Shown here piece by piece: positions 1 to 6,007 of a stretch of DNA of 7,905 nucleotides (position 1 is its first letter; every line of letters begins with the position of its first letter). The stretch lies in NCBI GenBank assembly GCA_964512485.1, contig CAZEHJ010000109.1, positions 1 through 7,905 of the forward strand, in the 5' to 3' direction. The notes beneath the pieces are model-generated. The model was not told where the DNA came from, ran no database searches, and saw only the letters and a program-made list of their open reading frames with translations. The position numbers and the translations under genes were made by a program. This DNA comes from CAZEHJ01 sp964512485. GTDB lineage: Bacteria > Bacteroidota > Rhodothermia > Rhodothermales > UBA10348.

Positions 1-279
1 AAGGGGATAACTGACAAATACACGGCATCGCTAAAGCAGGCGATCTTGATGGCGGCCACCGATGCCGGGGAAATGCTGGGCGCGCAATATGTGGGCGCGC
101 CGGACGGTCTCACAAAATACTTGATGCACCTGGCGCTAAAGGACCACAAGTCATTCGCGATTCTTTTGGGCAAGGTGCTGCCATTGACGCTGGCGAACGA
201 CGCCGCGAATCCTCTGCTTACGGCCGAGACACAAGCGGCGATCGTCGCTGCGTTGCGGGCCAAGTATGATGCGCAATGA
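1..279 (+). CDS. Probable small terminase-like packaging protein, 5' truncated by the window
   Basis: The reading frame is open from base 1, so the true start lies upstream; 92 residues are visible. The visible part begins KGITDKYTASLKQAIL. This resembles the '(P)KG.xNK.T.ALK.AIL' opening of small proteins that sit immediately before the large terminase in many proteobacterial prophages. A later stretch around FAILLGKVLPL matches the usual 'F..LLGKVLP' segment of that group. The gene ends in an ATGA overlap with terL, which fits a packaging pair in which the small subunit recognises viral DNA and hands it to the large subunit. The internal TTG/ATG at 46-51 is not the start, because conserved-looking sequence continues upstream of it. 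No DNA-binding helix-turn-helix can be judged from this fragment. The identification rests on local similarity recalled from memory plus position, and a small unknown phage protein remains possible. Confidence 0.6.
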   Translation, partial: KGITDKYTASLKQAILMAATDAGEMLGAQYVGAPDGLTKYLMHLALKDHKSFAILLGKVLPLTLANDAANPLLTAETQAAIVAALRAKYDAQ

Positions 280-1664
280 CACCTGCGGAAATAGCCGACC
301 GGCAAAGCAGTCTGATATCGTTCACGCGGCACATGCTGTCCGAATGGCGCGGCGAGGATTTGATCGACAACTGGCACCTGGACGTCGTCGCGGCGGCCTT
401 GGAGCGCGTCGTCATAGGCGATTGCCGGAGGCTGATCATCAACGTCCCGCCAAGAACGGGCAAGACGCTGCTTGCGGTCAAGGCGCTGATAGCGTGGGCG
501 TTGGGGATTTATCCCGACAGCGAATTTATCCACGCCAGCTACTCGGCGTCGCTGGCGGCTTACAACACGTTCGACGTGCGGGACATGCTGCTATCTGATG
601 CGTATCGGCAGGTTTTCGTCGGCGCGACGGTCCGGGGCGACAGCAAGGCGAAGGCTGAGTTCAGAACAACGGCCGGCGGCATCGTTTATGCGACGGGCGT
701 CGGCGGCACAATAACCGGCTACGGCGCCGGGAAAAAACGCAAGGAATTTGGCGGGGCGGTCATCATTGATGATCCGCACAAGGCGGATGAAGCCCTAAGC
801 GATACCATGCGGGCGCATGTGATCGGGTGGTTCGCCAACACGATTGAAAGCCGGTTAAACAATAGGTCGGAAACGCCAATCATTGTCGTGATGCAACGGC
901 TGCACGAGGATGACCTTAGCGGGTGGTTGTTGGGCGGCGGCAATGGCGAAGAATGGGAACACGTTTGTATTCCGGCCATCGGCGACGCGGGCGAGTCGTT
1001 CTGGGAATCTGAATTCCCGCTTGTGGGGTTGGAACGGATGCGGGCGGCAAGCCCATACGTTTTCGCGGGGCAGTATGAACAACGGCCGGCGCCGCTGGGC
1101 GGCGGCATATTCCGGGATGCTTGGTGGCGGTATTACACGGCGTTGCCGGCGTTGGAGTGGCGCGCGGTCTATGCCGACACGGCACAAAAAACCAAGGAGG
1201 CCAACGACTGGTCTGTATTCCAGTGCTGGGGTCGCAGCATCGACGGGCAGGCGGTGTTGATAGATCAATCGCGCGGCAAGTGGGAGGCGCCGGAGCTGCG
1301 CCAGGCTGCGCGGGATTTCTGGGGCCACCACAAGGCGGCCGGGCAAGGGCTGGGGCCGTTGCGGTCCATGGATGTTGAGGACAAGGTTAGCGGGACTGAC
1401 CTTATCCAGACGTTGGCCCGCGAGGGCATTCCCGTGCGGGGCGTGCAACGCAACCGGGACAAGGTTACGCGCGCGATGGACGCGGCGCCGTTTATCGAAA
1501 GCGGGAACGTTCTGCTGCCGCGCGAGGCGCCATGGCTAAAAGATTACAAGGCTGAGTTCGGTTCATTCCCGAACGGGCGGCACGACGACCAAGTCGATCC
1601 TACCATGGACGCTATCAGCGCGATATGTGGCCACGTCGAGGCGGCCGGGTTTATGGTTCTATGA
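276..1664 (+). CDS. terL: Phage terminase large subunit (packaging ATPase and nuclease)
   Basis: This 462-residue protein is the motor that translocates phage DNA into the prohead and cuts it at the start and end of packaging. The N-terminal ATPase shows a Walker A motif VPPRTGKT at residues 57-64. The Walker B motif AVIIDDP is at 161-167, followed by the motif MQRLHEDDL at 206-214 that is typical of gp17-like terminases. The C-terminal RNase H-like nuclease shows plausible metal-binding acids: D301 in VYADTA, D366/E368/D369 in MDVEDKVSG, and D437/D438/D441 in HDDQVDP. The length is normal for a single-chain TerL of this type and all key motifs are intact, so it should be active. The ATG overlaps the upstream stop as ATGA, which suggests coupled translation. 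Packaging by cos or pac mechanism cannot be told from this sequence. Confidence 0.97.
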   Translation: MTPAEIADRQSSLISFTRHMLSEWRGEDLIDNWHLDVVAAALERVVIGDCRRLIINVPPRTGKTLLAVKALIAWALGIYPDSEFIHASYSASLAAYNTFDVRDMLLSDAYRQVFVGATVRGDSKAKAEFRTTAGGIVYATGVGGTITGYGAGKKRKEFGGAVIIDDPHKADEALSDTMRAHVIGWFANTIESRLNNRSETPIIVVMQRLHEDDLSGWLLGGGNGEEWEHVCIPAIGDAGESFWESEFPLVGLERMRAASPYVFAGQYEQRPAPLGGGIFRDAWWRYYTALPALEWRAVYADTAQKTKEANDWSVFQCWGRSIDGQAVLIDQSRGKWEAPELRQAARDFWGHHKAAGQGLGPLRSMDVEDKVSGTDLIQTLAREGIPVRGVQRNRDKVTRAMDAAPFIESGNVLLPREAPWLKDYKAEFGSFPNGRHDDQVDPTMDAISAICGHVEAAGFMVL

Positions 1665-1669
1665 GGAGG
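1664..1669 (+). promoter_or_regulatory. Ribosome binding site of the portal gene
   Basis: AGGAGG lies 8 bases before the ATG at 1678 and begins on the last base of the terL stop codon. It decides the portal start in favour of ATG 1678 rather than the in-frame GTG at 1627, which would overlap terL by 38 bases and has no comparable site. Confidence 0.85.
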
Positions 1670-1677
1670 CCGGCAAC

Positions 1678-2889
1678 ATGTGGCCATTCGACCGGCGCGA
1701 ATTGAAGGATCACCCCAGCGGGGCGGGGTTCATGGTGTCGTCGCCCGTCCGGTGGGGCGGCTGGGGCAACCGTGCGGCGTATGTGAAGGAAGGCTATTCG
1801 CTAAACGCGGTGGTCTACCGGTGCGTTGAAGAAATAACGGCGGCGGCAACGACAATCGAACTGGATCTTGTTGACGCGAAGGGCGACAAGATTGAGCGGC
1901 ATCCAGTGCTGGATCTTCTGGCGCGGCCAAACCCGCGTCAGTCGTGGGATAAGTTCCTGGTCGAGCTGCTGACGAATGACCTGCTATTCGGGGAACAGAT
2001 TGCGGTTGCATATGGCGGCCCGCGTCCTGGCGAACTGTGGGCGCACGATCCGCGCGACGTGGCTGTAAAGCCGGGGCCTGGCGGCACGCCGTCGGCGTTC
2101 ATATTCGACCGGGCGGGGACGAAAAAGGTATATCCGGTCCAGTATCCTAGCGGGGCATCGGAGGTGTTTTTCAACCGGCGCTACAGCCCCGACGACTACT
2201 GGCGCGGGCTGTCGCCATTGTCGGCGGCGCGGCTGGCGGTTGACGTCCACAACGAGGGTCTCAAGTGGAACTGGTCGCTGTTGAAAAACAGCGCGCGGCC
2301 GTCCGGGATGATCAAGTTCAAGGATGCGCCAAGCGCGGAAGTCTTGCAGCGGTTGAAGACCTACTTCAAGGAAACCTTGCAGGGCAGCGCCAATGCGGGC
2401 GAGGTGCCCATCTTGATCGGCGACGCGGAATGGAATCGCATGGACATGTCGCCGCGCGATATGGACCATGGCGCGGCGATGGCGAAGGCAGAGATGCTGA
2501 TAGCGATGGCCTACAACGTGCCGTTGTCTTTGGTCAGCCTGGACGCGGCGACGTTCAGCAACATGGCGGCGGCCAGGGAGGCGCTCTATACGAATACGGT
2601 TGTCCCGCTCATGAGGGGGTTCGCGCAAGCTTTGGGCAGCTGGCTGTTGCCGGCATATGGCGCGGGCTTGTCGTTTGCCATCAACACGGAGGCCACGCTG
2701 GCGCTTGAACCAGTGCGGCAGCGGACGTTCGACCGGGCAATGCGGGGCTGGGAATCGGGGGTGCTGACGCGCGAGGAGGCGCGGCGCTTGATCGGCCGCA
2801 ATGCTGATCCCGGCGCGGGCGAGGAATTCAAGCCACAGCCGGGCGTAGTTTCGCTGGCAGAAAAGGCGTATCGCCTTGCCTACGGATGA
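1678..2889 (+). CDS. HK97-family phage portal protein
   Basis: The 403-residue product forms the dodecameric ring at one capsid vertex through which DNA enters and leaves and onto which the terminase and neck dock. Several HK97-type portal features are visible. Near residues 40-60 there is a helix containing YSLNAVVYRCVEEI. The GLSPL motif at 177-181 is the hallmark 'G.SPL' turn. It is followed by a segment with KNSARPSGMI, the usual '(N)...PSG(I/V)' strand. A late helix ends in YNVPLSLV (P282), the common 'fgVP..lv' motif. The length is typical for the family. The start is set by the strong AGGAGG at 1664-1669, and the gene's end overlaps the next gene by 14 bases. The C-terminal 40 residues are charged and variable, as is common in portals. 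Confidence 0.95.
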   Translation: MWPFDRRELKDHPSGAGFMVSSPVRWGGWGNRAAYVKEGYSLNAVVYRCVEEITAAATTIELDLVDAKGDKIERHPVLDLLARPNPRQSWDKFLVELLTNDLLFGEQIAVAYGGPRPGELWAHDPRDVAVKPGPGGTPSAFIFDRAGTKKVYPVQYPSGASEVFFNRRYSPDDYWRGLSPLSAARLAVDVHNEGLKWNWSLLKNSARPSGMIKFKDAPSAEVLQRLKTYFKETLQGSANAGEVPILIGDAEWNRMDMSPRDMDHGAAMAKAEMLIAMAYNVPLSLVSLDAATFSNMAAAREALYTNTVVPLMRGFAQALGSWLLPAYGAGLSFAINTEATLALEPVRQRTFDRAMRGWESGVLTREEARRLIGRNADPGAGEEFKPQPGVVSLAEKAYRLAYG

Positions 2890-3637
2890 ACGGGAACGCG
2901 CGGTGGCGGACGCGATCACGCGGGCGGCGGTGGCAATCGTGGTGGCATATCGCGAAACGGGGATACCGGCGGCGGCGCAATCGGGGGCAGAAGCGGACAT
3001 AGATGCGGCGTTGCGGGGCTTGTGGCACGGTGCGGCGCGCGAAGGTTCGGAAAGGGTCCAAGCGGATATCGAGCGGGCGAAGGCGGCGGACGCGGCATCC
3101 TCGCTGCCGACGTTCGACGAGATTGTCGCGGCGTTCGCGGAAAGATTCGGCGCCGCCAAGGTGGTTAGAATCGTGGAGGCCACGCGCAAGCAAATGCGCG
3201 ATCTGGTTGTTAAGGGGCTGGCGGAAGGTCTCGGCGTGGAGGAAATTGCGCGGCTTATGATGGACGCGATACCTGAAATCGCCAGGTTGCGGGCGCAGGT
3301 GATAGCTAGGACGGAAACGCACCAGGCCAGCGAATTCGCATCGATGGAGGTGGCGCGCCGGGCCCGGTTCGCGATGGAAAAAGAATGGCTGTCGGTGCAA
3401 GACGGGCGCACGCGGGACTTCGGGGAATCGGACGGCGTCGTTGATTCGCACAATCACCGGGTGATGAACGGCACGCGGGTGCCGATCGGGATGCCGTTCA
3501 TGGTGCCGACAAAATACGGCGGCAAGGAGCCGATGATGCATCCGGGCGATCCGAATGGGACGGCCGGGAACGTCATCAACTGCCGGTGCACGGTGGGCTA
3601 TCGGCGAGTGAGGCAAAATGGAACGCAAAACACTTGA
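2876..3637 (+). CDS. Phage head morphogenesis protein, SPP1 gp7 / Mu F family (minor head protein)
   Basis: This 253-residue protein belongs to the minor head proteins that bind the portal inside the prohead and, in SPP1, affect DNA ejection. The N-terminal half (about 1-130) is alanine- and charge-rich and mostly helical. The C-terminal half carries the family signature. It begins with ARTETHQ around residues 144-150, followed by W171 and DGRTR at 176-180. A histidine pair (H192, H194) precedes MNG, then comes HPGDP, and the domain closes with the diagnostic NCRC at 235-238. The start is a TTG within the end of the portal gene, with AAAAGG nine bases before it. The ATG at 2886 is in another frame and hits a stop quickly, and no other standard start lies between the upstream stop at 2846 and the TTG. 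GTG at 2903 is a possible alternative start. Confidence 0.93.
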   Translation: MPTDERERAVADAITRAAVAIVVAYRETGIPAAAQSGAEADIDAALRGLWHGAAREGSERVQADIERAKAADAASSLPTFDEIVAAFAERFGAAKVVRIVEATRKQMRDLVVKGLAEGLGVEEIARLMMDAIPEIARLRAQVIARTETHQASEFASMEVARRARFAMEKEWLSVQDGRTRDFGESDGVVDSHNHRVMNGTRVPIGMPFMVPTKYGGKEPMMHPGDPNGTAGNVINCRCTVGYRRVRQNGTQNT

Positions 3638-4283
3638 TCTGAAATTTGACGCGGGCGAAGGCCCGGGGGAAATCAGCGGTTACGGGGCGGTCTTTGGCAA
3701 CGTGGACAGCCAAGGCGACCGGCTGGAAAAGGGCGCGTTCGCGACGTCGATGGGCGCAGGTGCGACGCTGCCCAAGATGCTGTGGCAACACGACAGCCGG
3801 GAGCCGGTTGGCGTCTGGACGCACGCGGCGGAAGATCCAAACGGGCTTTTCTTGCGGGGCAAGCTGGCGGTCGGCGCCAGCAAGGGCCGCGATGCTTATG
3901 AACTGATCAAGGCGGGCGCGTTGTCGGGCTTGTCGATCGGATACAGGGTGGTTGATTACGCGATGGACGCCGGCGTGCGGGTGCTCAAGGCGGTTGATCT
4001 TGTCGAGGTCTCGCTGGTCACGGTGCCGGCCAACGCATTGGCGCAGGTGACGGCCATCAAGGGCGGCGCTGACATGACGGAGCGTGAATTCGAGCGCGCT
4101 ATAAGGGACATGGGATTTGACCGGACCGCCGCGAAAACAATCGCGGCGGACGGGTTCAAGGGGTATCAACGTCACCTGCGGGATGCAGGGGTGTTGGGGC
4201 CGGATTTCGATCTGCGGGATGCCGACGACATCAAACGGACTTTGGCTGAAACGTTGCAAAATTTGGAGGCTTACAATGGCTGA
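3618..4283 (+). CDS. HK97-type prohead protease (peptidase U35/S78 family)
   Basis: The 221-residue product is the serine protease that is packaged in the prohead, removes the scaffolding domain of the capsid protein and then digests itself. The fold signature is visible in order. ISGYGAVFGNVDSQGD lies at 19-34 and the catalytic histidine in LWQHD (H58). LSGLSIGY at 102-109 carries the predicted nucleophile S106, and DLVEVSLVTVPAN at 127-139 has conserved E130. Assignment of catalytic residues follows the family pattern, not an experiment. Residues from about 150 form an extra charged helical tail, FERAIRDMGFDRTAAKTI and onward, that is common in relatives from proteobacterial prophages. The gene overlaps the head morphogenesis gene by 20 bases and the capsid gene by 8. 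Its immediate position before the capsid gene is the classic arrangement. Confidence 0.95.
   Translation: MERKTLDLKFDAGEGPGEISGYGAVFGNVDSQGDRLEKGAFATSMGAGATLPKMLWQHDSREPVGVWTHAAEDPNGLFLRGKLAVGASKGRDAYELIKAGALSGLSIGYRVVDYAMDAGVRVLKAVDLVEVSLVTVPANALAQVTAIKGGADMTEREFERAIRDMGFDRTAAKTIAADGFKGYQRHLRDAGVLGPDFDLRDADDIKRTLAETLQNLEAYNG
4265..4269 (+). promoter_or_regulatory. Ribosome binding site of the major capsid gene
   Basis: GGAGG lies 6 bases before ATG 4276, inside the last codons of the protease gene. It sets the capsid start at 4276 and argues against the longer in-frame ORF that begins at 4117 inside the protease gene. Confidence 0.85.
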
Positions 4284-5487
4284 ACAGAGCAACAACGCCG
4301 CAGAGATCAAGGGGCTGGTTGAAGGCATCAACCAGGCGCTGGTTCCGCTGCGCAAGGACGTGGATGAACTGAAAGGGTTCAATTTCGCGGACGTCGTGAC
4401 GCAAGACCGCTTCGACAAGATGGCGGCGGAAGTCACGACCAAGATGGAAGCACTGCAAGACGCGCAAGCCAAGACCGGCGCGGCGTTGGAACGGGCGACC
4501 ATCAGCACAGGCGGCGAGGGCCGCGAAACCGAACGCAAGGCCGAACTGGTCAAGTTGATGACCGCTGAAGGCAAGGGTGGTTTCGCCATCAAGGCGCTTT
4601 CCACTGACGTCTTTCCAGACGGCGGCGCGTTGGTTTATCCCGAGCTGTTGGCCCGGATGGCAACCCGTGTTTTCGAGACATCGCCCATGCGTGCCTTGGC
4701 CAGCGTCGAGGTGACGGAAAGCACATCGCTTGATGTCATTGTCGATGACGACGAGGCGGCGGCGGCTTGGGCCGGTGAGGGTTCGACCGGGGGCGTCACA
4801 GCGACACCGCAGACCGGCCGGATCGCGATCCCGGTTGAAAACATGGAAGCGATGCCCAAGGCAACGCCGCAAATCCTGCGGTCTGGCCTGTTCGATGTCG
4901 AATCCTGGCTCAACCGCAAGGTTGCGGACAAGTTTGCCCGGCTGGAAGCCACGGCATTTGTCACCGGCAACGGGGTCAACCGGCCCAAAGGCATCATGTC
5001 ATATTCGGCATGGAGCACGGCTGGCACCTATGAACGCGACAAGGTTGAACAGGTCAACATGGGCACGGCGGCAACGCTGGGCACGGACGGCGATGGCCTG
5101 ATTTCGGTGCAGAATGCGCTGCCGGAATTCTACCAAGCCGGCGCGACTTGGGCTATGCAGCGTGGCACCTTCGGGGCGGCGCTCAAGTTGAAGGGGAATG
5201 ATTCCTACTTCTTCGGTCCGGTCATGATGCGCGATGGCGCCGCCAATCTGCAAATGCTTGGCAAGCCTGTCGTGTTCATGGCGGACGTTGCATCCGTCGC
5301 GGCAAACGCTTTGGCGGTGGCTTACGGCAATTTCGAGATGGGCTACACCATCGTCGATGGCGCCGACCTGACCATCCTGCGCGATCCGTATTCGTCCAAA
5401 CCGTTTGTGCAATTCTACACGACCAAGCAGGTCGGTGGCGCTGTCACGAACTTCGACGCCATCAAGATCGGCAAAGTCGCGGTCTGA
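4276..5487 (+). CDS. Major capsid protein, HK97 fold, with N-terminal scaffolding domain
   Basis: This 403-residue protein is the shell subunit. Residues 1 to about 100 are polar, helical and rich in charged residues with coiled-coil character, for example LVPLRKDVDELKG. This matches the delta domain that acts as an internal scaffold in HK97-type phages. The HK97 fold starts near 107 with ALSTDVFPDGGALVYPEL. The E-loop region is at about 157-182. The long spine-helix region, with IPVENMEAMPKATPQIL and FVTGNGVNRPKGIM, follows, and the P-domain strands end in AIKIGKVAV. No separate scaffold gene is seen, which agrees with the built-in domain. The upstream protease is the expected processing enzyme. 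By hand count its Arg codons (8 CGC, 6 CGG, 3 CGT) lean less to CGG than the portal's, and Gly is mostly GGC, as might be expected of the most abundant virion protein. Confidence 0.97.
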   Translation: MAEQSNNAAEIKGLVEGINQALVPLRKDVDELKGFNFADVVTQDRFDKMAAEVTTKMEALQDAQAKTGAALERATISTGGEGRETERKAELVKLMTAEGKGGFAIKALSTDVFPDGGALVYPELLARMATRVFETSPMRALASVEVTESTSLDVIVDDDEAAAAWAGEGSTGGVTATPQTGRIAIPVENMEAMPKATPQILRSGLFDVESWLNRKVADKFARLEATAFVTGNGVNRPKGIMSYSAWSTAGTYERDKVEQVNMGTAATLGTDGDGLISVQNALPEFYQAGATWAMQRGTFGAALKLKGNDSYFFGPVMMRDGAANLQMLGKPVVFMADVASVAANALAVAYGNFEMGYTIVDGADLTILRDPYSSKPFVQFYTTKQVGGAVTNFDAIKIGKVAV

Positions 5488-5488
5488 G

Positions 5489-5494
5489 AGGAGA
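5489..5494 (+). promoter_or_regulatory. Ribosome binding site of the gap-interrupted gene
   Basis: AGGAGA lies 6 bases before ATG 5501, in the 13-base spacer after the capsid stop codon. It is the main evidence that a real gene begins at 5501 although only 20 codons are readable before the gap. Confidence 0.75.
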
Positions 5495-5500
5495 CGCAAA

Positions 5501-5562
5501 ATGCAAGACAAACGCAACCCTGCCGAATATGTGATGGCGCTTTCCGCCACGCTGTCCGGCAC
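5501..5562 (+). CDS. Small phage protein of unknown function, 5' part, cut by the assembly gap
   Basis: Only the first 20 codons plus two bases (ACN, so Thr21) are readable; the product begins MQDKRNPAEYVMALSATLSG. A good Shine-Dalgarno site and the position directly after the capsid gene support it as a real gene. Many proteobacterial phages carry here a roughly 100-residue beta-sandwich protein. These often start with a short polar segment like 'K.PAE', and some are annotated as fibre-tail adaptor or Ig-like proteins. The readable start and the fragment beyond the gap would fit the two ends of such a protein, but the evidence is thin. A capsid decoration protein is another possibility. Confidence 0.6.
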
Positions 5563-5662
5563 NNNNNNNNNNNNNNNNNNNNNNNNNNNNNNNNNNNNNN
5601 NNNNNNNNNNNNNNNNNNNNNNNNNNNNNNNNNNNNNNNNNNNNNNNNNNNNNNNNNNNNNN
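5563..5662. other. Assembly gap of exactly 100 N
   Basis: The run is exactly 100 bases of N, the conventional placeholder for a gap of unknown size, so the real missing length may differ. Neither flank carries an obvious repeat or mobile-element end. Distances across it should not be trusted. Confidence 0.97.
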
Positions 5663-5663
5663 T

Positions 5664-5747
5664 GCTGTCGTGTCCGTTGTCGGCATTCTCGCTGATGGCC
5701 GGATGCAGCACACCGCCACGGTCGGCACGACCAGCGCCGCCACTTGA
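5664..5747 (+). CDS. 3' part of a small phage protein, likely the same gene that starts at 5501
   Basis: Of the three frames after the gap, this one runs 27 codons to TGA at 5745-5747, reading AVVSVVGILADGRM and ending TVGTTSAAT. Alternating small hydrophobic residues around a DGR turn look like the last strands of a beta-sandwich, in line with the 'T.VTT..GR..' ends of small Ig-like or fibre-adaptor phage proteins. Its stop overlaps the next start as TGATG. If it belongs to the gene beginning at 5501, the true gap length must be a multiple of three, which 100 is not. It could instead be the end of a different gene whose start is lost in the gap. Confidence 0.55.
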   Translation, partial: AVVSVVGILADGRMQHTATVGTTSAAT

Positions 5748-6007
5748 TGACGCGGCGCTATACAAAGGCCAGGGGCGGCGCGCCTGCCCCTGGCGCCACG
5801 CGGGTTTTGATGTTGCACACGACGCCGGTCAGTCTGGACGGGCACAAGATCGTCCACTGGATGCGCGGCAAGGAATATGACTGTCCGGTTGATCTGATCG
5901 GGGCGTTGATTGATTTGGGCGCCGTGCGGATCGTCGGCAACGGCAAGGCGAAAGGGGGCCGCGATGCACAATCGCAAAAGCGTGGCAGTCACCACCAGCG
6001 CGGATAG
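5747..6007 (+). CDS. Small conserved-type phage protein of unknown function
   Basis: This is an 86-residue ORF with an ATG in a TGATG overlap with the preceding stop. No Shine-Dalgarno is seen, so its translation probably depends on re-initiation. Residues 1-18 are basic and then Ala/Pro/Gly-rich (KARGGAPAPGATR). Residues 19-64 look like a compact domain: a strand TRVLMLHTTPVSLDG, then GKEYDCPVDLIGALIDLG and AVRIV. This resembles small proteins common just before the phage connector gene, with a '..dG....GE..d.P..lA..Li..GaA..' pattern and no assigned function. The last 14 codons lie inside the connector gene in another frame and read as an arginine/glutamine/histidine-rich tail that is probably unimportant. 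An in-frame TTG at 5744 could also serve as the start. Confidence 0.65.
   Translation: MTRRYTKARGGAPAPGATRVLMLHTTPVSLDGHKIVHWMRGKEYDCPVDLIGALIDLGAVRIVGNGKAKGGRDAQSQKRGSHHQRG
5768..5794. repeat. GC-rich perfect inverted repeat (9-bp stem, 9-base loop)
   Basis: GCCAGGGGC at 5768-5776 is the exact reverse complement of GCCCCTGGC at 5786-5794. The 9-base loop contains the 8-base palindrome GGCGCGCC (5777-5784). It lies 21 bases after the ATG of the small ORF at 5747. No T-run follows directly (a TTTT occurs at 5803-5806), so it does not look like a standard intrinsic terminator. The arms code for Ala/Arg/Gly and Ala/Pro/Gly codons, so coding in a GC-rich gene may explain part of the symmetry. 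Confidence 0.7.
5953..5958 (+). promoter_or_regulatory. Ribosome binding site of the connector gene
   Basis: AGGGGG lies 5 bases before ATG 5964. It selects this start over the in-frame TTG at 5910, which would lengthen the overlap with the small upstream ORF to 98 bases. Confidence 0.7.

Noticed and set aside
855..1448. Minus-strand ORF of 197 codons opposite terL
   Set aside because: It lies wholly inside the conserved terminase gene, has a biased Arg/Pro composition and no ribosome site or neighbours in the same direction.
1627..1677. N-terminal extension of the portal from GTG 1627
   Set aside because: It would overlap terL by 38 bases without a good ribosome site, while AGGAGG sits at the right distance from ATG 1678.
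1984..3453. Long (489-codon) minus-strand ORF antisense to the portal and head morphogenesis genes
   Set aside because: It is opposite two well-recognised genes. Its translation is Arg/Ala/Pro-rich with no recognisable motif, as expected from the complement of GC-rich coding sequence with few antisense stops.
4117..4275. N-terminal extension of the capsid ORF
   Set aside because: The added sequence lies within the protease gene in another frame, and a clear GGAGG precedes ATG 4276.
3576..4604. Minus-strand ORF of 342 codons opposite protease and capsid
   Set aside because: It crosses two firm genes on the other strand and has low-complexity Ser/Arg/Pro-rich content; it is a shadow.
5405..5695. 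ORFs that read through the run of N
   Set aside because: Translating across a placeholder gap is meaningless. On the left the frame is a mere extension of the start at 5501, and on the right it gives a short Cys/Arg-rich tail, unlike the cleaner frame at 5664.
5768..5810. Hairpin at 5768-5794 read as an intrinsic terminator
   Set aside because: The stem is strong, but the following bases are GC-rich and the only T-run (TTTT at 5803) is short and separated. A terminator here would also cut off the neck genes.
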